From assembly GCA_034440575.1 (NCBI GenBank), contig JAOTOL010001459.1:620001-684000 (forward strand): a stretch of DNA of 64,000 nucleotides, written 5' to 3'. The DNA comes from Imbricaverruca yamaguchii. Taxonomy: Eukaryota; Arthropoda; Thecostraca; Neoverrucidae. The notes under the pieces are model-generated. The model searched no databases. It saw nothing but the letters and a program-made list of their open reading frames with translations, and was not told the origin of the DNA. The translations under genes were made by a program, and so were the position numbers. This document shows, piece after piece, positions 51,470 through 61,135 of the stretch (position 1 is the first letter of the stretch; each line of letters begins with the position of its first letter).

Positions 51470-54400
51470 CTCGAGACAGGTCCGCCGCCAACACACTCCA
51501 TCCTTTCCTCGTTCATGCTAGGCGCTGCCCGTTAGTCTTGAGGCTGTATGTTGTCCGTCCCGTAGACTTAGTTGCGTTAGGTGCTTGATCCGCTTCAACC
51601 AAATGAGGCTTCTCGGACATTCTTCTCAAATAATGCCAAGTGAAATACGCCGTTTTGTTTGTCTAGATGCTTATTCGGGTCATTCGAAGTAAGCAGCTGC
51701 CATCGATACATTAATGTTGGACCCTTTTAATTTATGACATGTTTCGGATAATTGGTGGATGGTAGATATACTTATTAAAATGTACTTTTAAGGCTAAAAC
51801 ATCGGTCAGGGTGATGTCTACCCATCCGTTATTTCTCTGGCGCTTCCTTTTTTTTCCAAAAGATACTATCGTCGGCCATTGGTGTTGTGTATTGTAGTCT
51901 AGCTGGGAGATGACTTGTCTGTAACCAGTACACTTTTCAGCCGGATCGGACGTGTCAAAGTAGTTCACTCATCTCCTTTTTCAGACAAGCGGAACCTGCG
52001 CCCTGCACCTGTTTCCTCTCCAGTGTTTTGTGCGAGAGCAGATCCGATAAGTGTACCGCTTCCTCCAGCGTGAGGCTACACCGCCTCCCGTGACAGTTTT
52101 TCGGGACAGTTTTCTCCTCGCGCGCCGACAGCGTGTGCAATGTTCGTGCGACCGTGCGAGTTTCGTATGTGTGTGTGTGTGCGTGTGCCACACCACCGGC
52201 TACAGTCAGCTACCACCTGACGCACACTGTCCTCCCGGTGCGACGCACACCGTACAGTCACCGCAATCGCGCACGGCCAACCCGCCTGGCTGCCCTTCGA
52301 AGCGCCACACGCCACCTGACGCGCGCCCGTCTGACCGGTGTACCGCATGCCTATCTGTTTACCGCTGGGGTTGAGTACACGCTCTCCGGACTGCCATCTG
52401 TTTGACTGCACACGGGCAGGCCACACGGAGCCGCCACAGCCAGCGGCTGGTGGTCTGTGGCGTGCCATCAGCCTCAGCCGCAGACTCGACCTGGCGAGGC
52501 TGTGGGTCTGGCCAGCTCGACATTCCGGCCCCACCCGTTGCGCGCCGGTTTTGGCTGTTCTTCGGCCCGGGCAATTCCCTAAGTGATCCGAATGGTACAA
52601 CTGTTAAAATTTTGATATCGCTGTGTTCGTGAGGTATATCAGTCGACTAATTGTCGAACCAACGGACCAGGATCAGTTACAGTAATTTCTCCACGGTGTT
52701 CAAGTAACTGGCTAAAGTGCATTGGCAGCCATTTAACATCATCCAAAGACAACGGTTTGCTCGTGCGACTAAGAGTAGGATGGCCGTGCCCATTCGCCTG
52801 ACGTTGCCGGCACGCTGTCTGGATCCTTTCCGGATCAGCGATGGTTGGTGTGAATCCAGACTGCCGCGCCACCAGGTCAAGGGTGTTCGTGTCACCTGGA
52901 TCAGGGTATGCCACCCGTGTTCAGTAACGCATACCACCAGTCGGCTCAGAGTATGCCGGACAACAGAGTATACCAGCCACCAGTGACAGACATGCAGGCA
53001 CCGGTGGCAGACATGCGGCCACCAGCAACAGGATGTGCAGCTACCAGCAACAGGGCATGCCATTCACCAGCGACAGAGCATGCCATTCACCAGCAACAGG
53101 GGAATGCCACCACCAGGAGCAGGCCATACCAGCAGCCAGCACAGTTTGTCACTCACCAGGTATATGGTATTCCAGCCAATCTTTAAAGGAATATCGACCA
53201 ACAATCTCAGGTAACAGTCTCTGCAGCTTGTGGTTGGGGACATGTAAATAGTTCTTTCAGGATTTCTCGGTCGCCTGGAAGCTAGGGACAGTTCGGGATG
53301 TCTGGGTACTTGCCACGGCGTGGTGTGCGCTGGTTGATAAGTAGTCGCTGGTCGTCTGGTTGTAGTGGACAGGCATGTGCGCTGATCTGCTAGATAGTTT
53401 ACGGAAGTTCCCTCTGTGGTAACTTCTGAGTCCTTTGGGTGTTGAGATGCAAAATTTTGTGGTAGAACAAGGGCCTGGATAAGAACTGTGCTATGTAAAG
53501 TGGCAGTGGTATATTTTGTTTGTGTAAGGGTTTATAGGCGGTATAATACATGTGGGCCTCCCGTTGTTGCGTATTGTAGACGTGTGCCGCATTGTGCTTT
53601 TGACGGTTCGGAGTTTTGCTGATCGGCAATGATTGCCATGTCGAAGCCCATTCATGTCGCAACTTTTACGTGCAACAGTTTGGTATCGCCATCAGCATCT
53701 TGTTAGCAACACGCAGTTGTTTTGTAGGGCTGTTAAGCACGCTTCACGTGCAACTAACACATGCAGATTTGTTCTGTATCGTATTGCTGGTGGGGTATGT
53801 TTATCCCGATAGTGTATGTTTATTGGGACCGGCTGATGGGGCGGGGTGTAGCGTGTGATCAGCGGGTGATCAGTGGACGGGTTGGCGGGTGGACACCGGC
53901 AGCACGGCAGCAATTGACACTCCTCTCACAGCACAAGACAGAACATGAGCCGCCAGACATCAAGCCGCCACAGTGGGCGCGACAGCGAGCAGTGCACACG
54001 CACACCACTCGGCAGAGCTGCCCCGCTGGCCGCGCGCACACTGGCCGTGTGGCCGCCGAGCACGCACACGTCGAGCAGACGTCCGGCGCGCCAACACATG
54101 GCCGCCGGCCGGCGAGAACGGCGCGCCACCTCGTGCGCCCGTCCACTAGCCGGCTGACAGACTCACGGCAAGAGCACGCGCTTACGTACAACGCGTGTGA
54201 CATTGCGCAGACTGGTGCGCGTCCGTGGCCTGTGCAACCCAGTGGCCAGATGCGGCACCTTTCCATGCTACCGTACAGCACAAATATTCAGTGCCACTGC
54301 TAGCGTGCTGTCGTGCCGACGCAAGTGTATGGCCCGCGCCCGTGGCCTCACAGGCGTTATGTCGACGGCAAGTCCACGTGGTCACGTACTACCGTACGCA

Positions 54401-55011
54401 CACGCGCAACACGTGGCAGTCACCAACAGCATCCGGAGCACCAACAACACCACTGGGCAGCCGGGCACGTGCCACGAGCCAGAACTCGCACGTCACGTCA
54501 GGTAGGCGTCCTCACCGTGTCATGTGCCTTGTGCCTGGGCCACGTCACCTCTCGGTAGCCAGCATCGTCAGGTGCTAGATCGTCAGCTGATTCGGCGCTA
54601 CAGTATGAGCCGTGTGACGCCGGCGTAGCAACGGCCGATGCGTCACTGTCTGCCCGCCCACGCCACGTTAGTCGCCACCGCGGCCGCGGTGCCAGGACGC
54701 CGGCCTGCCACGCCCACGGCATTACTACTAGCTCTGTCCTTCATGTGTACGCTTCACATTTGTACATTTTTAGCTGTCACCGCATCATGCGCTGTATGGC
54801 GAATGCTGTCGATATGCTCTCAAGCTACAATTGCAATTATAACACCCACCGTAATGACTCGTGGTCTTGAAATCCTTCCCCTGTGCAGTCGAATGGCGTG
54901 TTTACGTTCTGTTGCTGGCGACCCGGTCCGGTGTGGACTGTGCAGGTCCGCTGAGGGCTGTCTGAGATTGGAGCCGGTCTGTGGCTGATGTTCGGCGCTC
55001 GTGTTGCAGCC
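51470..55011. other. 3' flank and gene-less, CpG-rich stretch
   Basis: 51470-51780 probably includes the hnRNP L 3' UTR, though no AATAAA is seen. 52930-53160 is a degenerate repeat of CACCAGCAACAGGGCATGCC-type units. 53880-54720 is CpG-rich and low-complexity, with no gene recognised. Confidence 0.4.
52930..53160 (+). repeat. Degenerate CCAGCAACAGG-type repeat
   Basis: About ten diverged ~21-24-bp units around CACCAGCRACAG(G/A)GCATGCC. Several frames read as Q/P/T-rich peptides. It may be a decayed coding repeat, but indels break every frame. Confidence 0.5.
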
Positions 55012-55159
55012 ATGGCGCGGCAGCGGCACGCCGAAGGGTTCGCTCAGTTCGAGCAGGTCTACACGGAGCTGAGCGGCGCCAACCACGACGTGTTCGTGCT
55101 GTTCAGCGGCTCCACCGACCCAGCCACCGGCCGCAGCTGGTGCTCCGACTGTGTGGCCG
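55012..55159 (+). CDS. First coding exon of a TXNDC17 (TRP14)-like thioredoxin-domain protein
   Basis: TXNDC17/TRP14 is a small cytosolic thioredoxin-fold disulfide reductase. This exon encodes 49 residues: MARQRHAEGFAQFEQVYTEL, DVFVLFSGSTDPATGRSW, then CSDCVA. The family hallmark is a WCPDC active site after F-x-G-S; here it is WCSDC, with both catalytic cysteines kept and Ser replacing Pro. ATG at 55012 follows an acceptor-like CGTGTTGCAG, so a 5' UTR exon may exist upstream. The donor GTCAGT starts at 55160, leaving phase 1. The remaining exons (about 75 residues expected) were not found in 55160-64000, so the gene probably continues beyond the window or is a broken copy. Confidence 0.8.
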
Positions 55160-56899
55160 GTCAGTGGTGTACTGCAGCCACCCAGTGCCGGGCACTGGAA
55201 GTTGCCACTGTTTTCTGTCTGTCTCTGTCTGTGTCTGTGTCTGCCCCCCCCCCGACGAGGTACCACCTTTCCATGGTGGTGGTGGTGGGGGGGATTGAGT
55301 GCACCAAAGACACGGCGACCATCGTACCGGCGAGGGGTGAGACCAAGAGTGCCTCGCTCGTCCTTCCATCCATACGTTCCAATTCCAATGCCCATCTCAT
55401 CCCAACACCCATGTCCTTCATCTAGCCCTGCAACACTATCCATACTATGAGCAGGCGGAGCAACTTCTCCGGTCCTGCCCACCAGCTCAGTTTGATCGGG
55501 GTAGTCGCGCCCCTTGGTCCGTCCCCCGGGGTTGACGGAGTCCTAGAGGCTGAGGTCACCCGTCGCACGGTGCTAGTTGTGACGGGGGACCTACACACCT
55601 CTTTGGTCCCGGTATCCTGGAGGGGCGGGCGGGCCTGTGGGGCCTCACGTGGGTCAGGTGGCAGGTCGCCTCGGGCTGGGGGCCTGGGTTTCCCAGTGCA
55701 TGCCGGCCGGGGTCAAGGGGTGGGCGGTGCTGGGTGATGACTTTCTCCCGGCCGGGCGAAGGCGCCGCCTGCCCCGTATTGCTCCGCGGTCGTCTGATGA
55801 CCTCCCGCTTGTAGAGCTCAGGCATCCCCCCGGTAGGTCTCCGATGTGGCGGGACGTCTGCGGGGCAGAACAAACAAATAAACACGTGGCAAGCCAAAAC
55901 TCTAAAACCCTCCCTGGTCCACGTGACAGTGGCCAGAACCGTGAACAAATACAGCGATCTGTGCACAGTGTAGCCACTAGGGCTTCTCGCATTCTTGTCT
56001 TTCAAGCTGCTGAACGGTCAAAACAACTGGCTTCGCTTTCCCCATTTCAGCGACGAGACGGTTGTGATCGCTTCGGACGTATCAGGCGATGCGAAAAACT
56101 TAGAAGACTGTTTGGAAGTAGAGTTCGAACGCACAGAAGAGGCAAAAAGAGCGCCGATGGCGAATGAATTTGTATACATTAGCCAGAGGCCAACAGGGCA
56201 AACAGATAGTAACAATACCGATGGCTGTAAAAACGCACACGACGAAGAATTACTCGAAGGGTGTAATTAACTGTTAATCTCAGAGGCGTTAGTGATGCTG
56301 AAATTACCTGTGGTTTGTCAGATGATGGAGTCCTTGAGGCGCGAAGACGGAAAGTACAGAAAGTACACTTCCTGTACGGAAGTACAGGAAGTGCAGCCGA
56401 CAGACAATATCATCTTGACGTTTAGCTCAATGAACTTGCCTGAATCGGTTCGTGTCTGATATATTACTGTAAGTCAGAAGGTTTATCCCCAATCTCGTGC
56501 GGTGTTTTAGATGTCCTAGATACGGTCACACAACCCAATTCTGCCGTGGCCGCCCCGCATGTGGAAGATGCGGATCATCAGTATAACGCAGAATCGCCTT
56601 GGTGCATACATTGTGGTGAGGATCAGATCGCAGATAGCACGTTCGACAGGGCATGCTCAGCATATAAGAAAAAGCAGCATAAAAGAAATAATTGCAATCA
56701 AGTGTACACAAAATATTTCGTTTCGGGAGGCTCGAAATTTATATGATAGGACCCATCCAAAAGCTACCTATGCAGGAAAGGTGGCTAGCCAGCCAACATC
56801 ATACTCTGATAGACCCACAACACATACAACACAGCGATGCCTCTGAACTGATTGCACAGCTCACAGCTCTCCTCCGATCTTTCGGTGTCCCTTAGTTTA
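55160..56899. other. Intron or intergenic stretch after the TXNDC17-like exon
   Basis: GC-rich to about 55870, then AT-richer. A 91-codon frame at 55995-56270 (plus strand, acidic, with LEVEFERTEEAKRAPMANEF) has no recognised family. 56880-56960 repeats CTTAGTTTACCC twice, just before the LINE. Confidence 0.35.
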
Positions 56900-57039
56900 C
56901 CCATAAGGGCGCAAAATGACCCTAGATGTCGACGCGCCCCTAAACTCCAATCCACCTTAGTTTACCCGCGAGGCAAGGTCGGCCAATCGAACGTGGCACC
57001 GAGGCGACTGAGGTCCCACCATCCAGGAATGACGCGGTT

Positions 57040-57830
57040 CGCCCATTAGAGGGCCCCTCCCGATCAGCGTCCGAGGAAGGGGCGTGGACGCTGGTCCAAC
57101 GGCCAAAGAGGCCTCGGTCCTTGCCACCCAATTCCGGCCCTTCCCCGTCAATCCCTAAATCCCCACCTACCTCTCTCCTTCCACCCTCCAATCCCCGTTC
57201 ACCCTCCACACATCCTACCACCTCCAAACCCAGCCTTTCCTCGTCCTGCCTGATCCTCTCCTCCCCTACGTCAACGTGCAGTCCTCGCCCTCAACCTCCA
57301 CAAGGCCCACTCCAATCCAGGCCGTCCCTGATCCCTCCGAAGCGACTCCCGTTCCGCCAACCGCGTCAGCGACTACTAGTGAGTCTGGTGTGACCACCCG
57401 TCGAGTGCCAGTAATGGCACCCTCGGCGACTCGACCAGGACCTGCTGTTCAGGTCCATCAGAGCCCCAGACATCGGGCGCCTGCCCGGGCAGCTTAGGTT
57501 GGTTCCAGAGATCCCTCGCCGAGTGCACGTGTCGGGCAGTCCCCCAAATCGACACCCCTACCACCACCGGACCGTGTAAGTCGGCTGTCATCTGCAGAGA
57601 CAGGGAATGTGATTGGCCCCCTCCGGTACCACCCCGTGTTGACGAAAAAGCCCCACGTCTCACTACTCCCCCTGTGACGGGACGCAAGCGGCTGTCCCCG
57701 TGGACACCATCGCCACCAGGCGGGGGAACCCAGGATCTCGGCAGAGGTCGGCGACGGAACCCAGTGCCTCAGAAGGTGAAGCTGGGAACGGGTAACATTT
57801 AACTTGTCACCCACGTCTTTAGTTAACTAC
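57040..57830 (+). pseudogene. LINE ORF1-like region (broken)
   Basis: One frame reads EEGAWTLVQRPKRPRS, a motif common in ORF1 proteins of I/Jockey-type LINEs, followed by a Pro/Ser-rich stretch. No zinc knuckle is seen. The frame is interrupted, and the assignment rests mostly on position before the endonuclease. Confidence 0.5.
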
Positions 57831-57852
57831 TTCCATTTTTATATTTTGACGT

Positions 57853-58691
57853 ATGAGTTTTGTTTTCCAATGGAACTGCAGAGATTTGAGAACCAGTATC
57901 CACGACCTTCAAACAATTTTACGATCACGAGTACTATCAGTAATTTGTCTCCAAGAGACTAAGCTTTCCCCTGGTGTACAATTTCAATTGAAAGACTACT
58001 CGCTGCTGCGTAAAGATGCTACTACTCACACGGTGGCTCATGGCGGTGTGCTAATTGCTGTACACAATTTTGTAGCATTCACACATATACCTCTCCTCAA
58101 ATATTCAGGGTGTCGCTGCTCGTGTGATAATAAATCACCGAGCCATTACTATATGCAGCATTTACCTCCCGCCTACCGGACCGTTTCTACTCTGAGCTAA
58201 CTGAAACTGTGGCTCAACTTACCCCACCTGTAAGGGTGTGTGGCGATTTCAATGCTCACCACTCTCTTTGGGGCTCAACCATGGTTTCTAGCCGTGTGCG
58301 TGCAATGGAGCGTTTCATAATCGATTTTCCTCTCTGCATTCTTAACACTGGAACACCAGCACATTTTGCATTACCGACTGGACAAACCTCAGTACTGGAC
58401 CTCACCCTCTGCAGCCCAGAAATTGCACATTTATTAGAATGGTCTGTAGACGATAATCCACACAACAGCGACCATTTCCCTGTTTGTTCCCATTTCATTA
58501 GTCATGTTACTGTAGGCCGACGACCCTCAAAGTGGCTACTTCACCGAGCCGACTGGGAGGGCTTCCAATCGAACCTTGAAAGAACACTCAGTAACCACTC
58601 GGTTGAATCAGTTATGTCCTTTGAGGAATTCACTACGGCGACTCTGGAGTGCTCGGCGGCACATCCCACGATCATCGAGAACGTCGATTAG
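57853..58691 (+). pseudogene. LINE AP-like endonuclease (frameshifted)
   Basis: The first part reads FVFQWNCRDLRTSIHDL then LSVICLQETKLSPG (metal-binding E) and GGVLIAVHN. After a frameshift near 58110-58200 the second reads VRVCGDFNAHHSLWGS (catalytic D and N), LDLTLCSPEI and NSDHFPVC (catalytic D-H). This enzyme nicks target DNA to prime reverse transcription. All key residues are visible, but no continuous frame joins them. Confidence 0.9.
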
Positions 58692-59113
58692 AGTACCAGT
58701 CCCATGGTGGACTGATAAGTGTCGAGAGGCAGTCCGTGCTAGGAAGAGGGCGTTTCGTACATTTAATAGCAATAGTAGCACATATAATCTTATAGCCTTT
58801 CGCAAAGCACGAGCGCTCGCTAGAAGAACCATCGCCGAGGCAAAACGACTCATGGAAGGCGCACGTTAAATCGCTCCACATCTTTGTCAACTGTATGGTC
58901 TCGAATTAAGCGCTTCTCTGGACGACACCCTCCAGTTCCCCTCCCGGTCTTGCACATGGACGAACAAGATATCATTGACCCAGCAGAATTGGCGACAAAA
59001 TAGGATGTGCGCTGTCCGCACGCTCGGAAAATACTAGTAACGATCGATTTATACGACATAAGGCTCGGTGCGAAGAACGCCCCTTTGACTTTTCCACTTC
59101 AGACATCCTCGAC

Positions 59114-59280
59114 AGGGGACGATTAGCCTCGACGAGACGAGTAAGTTGCTCGTCTCACAATCGAAAGGTTGTGGGTTCGAGTCTCACCTGCCGCTACTCT
59201 TCGCCCGCGACTAATCGGCGTGAGAGATTGGCGACGCTACATGACTCAACGGTCGATGTGTCGTAAAACCAATAACCGAC
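59114..59280 (+). mobile_element. tRNA-derived SINE copy 4, inserted in the LINE with 14-bp TSD
   Basis: CAGACATCCTCGAC flanks both ends (59100-59113 and 59281-59294). The insert has the tRNA-like head (A-box region shortened, B-box GGGTTCGAGTC), the CGCCCGCGACTAATCGGCG body and a GTAAAACCAATAACC tail. This TSD fixes the true boundaries of the SINE family. Confidence 0.92.
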
Positions 59281-59419
59281 CAGACATCCTCGACTACAAC
59301 ATACCATTTGCGGTCCGAATTGACTGCAGCAATTAGCACTCAAGAGTGTGGGAGAGGGCCCGGACACACTCCATAATGATATAATCAAACATCTACCAGC
59401 GACTGCTATATAAATACTC

Positions 59420-59800
59420 TTGGAAACCATCAATGAAATGTGGAAATCAGCCACATTTCCATCTTCGTGGCGGGAGGCAATTGTTGTACCTATACGGAAA
59501 CCATATAAATTTGGGGAGGACCCACTGTACTACCGCCCTATCTCGCTTACCTGCTCGCTATGCAAACTGGTTGAGAGAATAGTTAATATCCGATCGATCT
59601 GGTTTTTATAACGTAACAATTTTATTACCATGATTCAGAGTAGCTTCCGAAAACACCGTAGCACACTTGACCATATTTTAACACTTGACTCCATCGTGCG
59701 CCCTGGGTTTATGAAGCGGCAACATACAGTTGCATTATTTTTCGACATTGCTGGCGCGTATGACACGACACGGCGTCACGGTATACTGATGAAGTAGCAT
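59420..59800 (+). pseudogene. LINE reverse transcriptase, N-terminal part only
   Basis: Reads MWKSATFPSSWREAIVVPI, YYRPISLTCSLCKLVERIV, then after a frameshift SSFRKHRSTLDHILTLDSIV and ALFFDIAGAYDTTRRHGIL, the motif A region with the first catalytic Asp. The YADD-type motif C and everything after it are absent. Confidence 0.88.
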
Positions 59801-59810
59801 AGTATGGGTG

Positions 59811-60020
59811 CAGTGTTGGATTTTCACTTCTCGTTCTTGGATTCGGAGTGTATAATTTTTGGGCTTGCCAAGATATGGAGTGTATAATCTTGCCAAAATC
59901 ATGTAATATAGTAATTTTCCGGTTTTACAAATTATGGTATGTATATTGAAGTACTAAGTAATGGAGTGTATACATTACGCAAAAATGCAGCGATGCTCTG
60001 GAATTAAGAATAAAAAAGCC
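59811..60020 (+). mobile_element. Truncated end of a CAGTGTTGG hAT-family element
   Basis: CAGTGTTGGATTTTCACTTC then TTCTTGG...GGAGTGTA aligns with the E1/E2 terminus (CAGTGTAGGATTTTC...TTCTTGGTAGTGGAGTAC). It interrupts the LINE reverse transcriptase. The other end is not identified. Confidence 0.55.
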
Positions 60021-60023
60021 ACG

Positions 60024-60160
60024 AATCTCGGTAGCTCAGTTGGTCGAGCGTTGTACTCTTCGATCGGACACTTACAGGAGTGCACCCGCGACCAATCGGT
60101 GCGATAGGCCGGCGACGCTATGTAACCTTGCGGTTCAATGAGACGCAAAATAACCAAGGA
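60024..60160 (+). repeat. SINE copy 5 with a different tRNA-like head
   Basis: The head reads CTCGGTAGCTCAGTTGGTCG (a different A-box type from copies 1-4), but the body (CACCCGCGACCAATCGGTG, CGACGCTATGTAACC) and the AAAATAACC tail belong to the same family. No good B box is visible. Confidence 0.6.
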
Positions 60161-60439
60161 TTCTACGAATAAAACGTCCTCAAATCATTTGCTCGGCTCC
60201 TATCGTAGTGTCTCAAATGCAAACAGATGAGGGCCACCACAGATTCGTCTGAAGTCTTCCACGTGACAAAGACATAAAGCTATTCTAGTATCATGAAGAC
60301 CATGCTTTATTGCAGTATTGTCAGCGCAGTACGAGCTTATACATTTCAACAGCAACAGCCGAGACCAAAGACGCATCAAATAGTAGAGGCGCCACAGCAC
60401 ATCAAAAAGTGTGCAACAGGTCTGGGAGAGGTGACGGCA

Positions 60440-61135
60440 GCCCTCAGATGCGCGTCGACATAGCCGCCGGGAGCAGCGAGACGTACGTAACACCACCAGA
60501 GCACCAAACCACGTCGACCTCAGCAGACGTGAGCTCACATCAGCACCTGTTGTGGACAGGGCACAGGTATTAGATAAAGTATCTGGGATGTCGGCAGCAG
60601 CGAGACGCACTTAGCAGCGACAGCGTACAAAAAAAACGAGCGAACCCTAAAGCCCCAACCCGATAACTATCCATCTGCACTTGGTAGACTCACCGTAACA
60701 CGCAGGTTGTCTGATGTAAACGCGAGCGCTTCAGCAGTGGCGCGTCGGTATAGCCGCCGGGAGCAGCGAGACGTAAGTAGCACCACCAGAGCACCAAACC
60801 ACGTCGACCTCAGCAGACGTGAGCTCAGACATAAGCACCTGTTGTGGACAGGGCACAGGTATTAGATAAAGTATGTGGGATGTCGGCAGCAGCGAGACGC
60901 ACTTAGCAGCGACAGCGTACAAAAAAAAACGAGCGAACCCTAAAGCCCCAACCCAATAACTATCCATCTGCACTTGGTAGACTCACCGTAACACGCATGT
61001 TGTCTGATGTAAACGCGAGCGCTTCAGCAGTGGCGCGTCGGTATAGCCGCCGGGAGCAGCGAGACGTAAGTAGCACCACCAGAGCACAAAACCACGTCGA
61101 CCTAAGCAGACGTGAGGTCAGACATCAGACATCAT
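60440..61135 (+). repeat. Tandem satellite, 290-293-bp unit, ~2.4 copies
   Basis: ATAGCCGCCGGGAGCAGCGA starts at 60460, 60750 and 61043. The first two units run their full length with very few differences; the third is partial. Reading frames through the array are repeated by-products. Confidence 0.93.

Larger units (their letters stand above)
56900..59810 (+). mobile_element. Decayed LINE (I/Jockey-type non-LTR retrotransposon)
   Basis: Order is ORF1-like region (to 57830), AP endonuclease (57853-58691), linker (58692-58870) and the beginning of the reverse transcriptase (59420-59800), all on the plus strand with frameshifts. It is interrupted by a SINE (59114-59280) and cut off at 59811 by a CAGTGTTGG-type transposon end, so most of the RT and the 3' end are missing. 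Confidence 0.88.

Noticed and set aside
52930..53160. Q/P/T-rich coding exon
   Set aside because: The peptide-like signal comes from a degenerate DNA repeat and appears in several frames with indels.
55995..56270. 91-codon acidic frame as a gene
   Set aside because: Starts with ATG and is compositionally plausible, but no family, splice or neighbour evidence was found.
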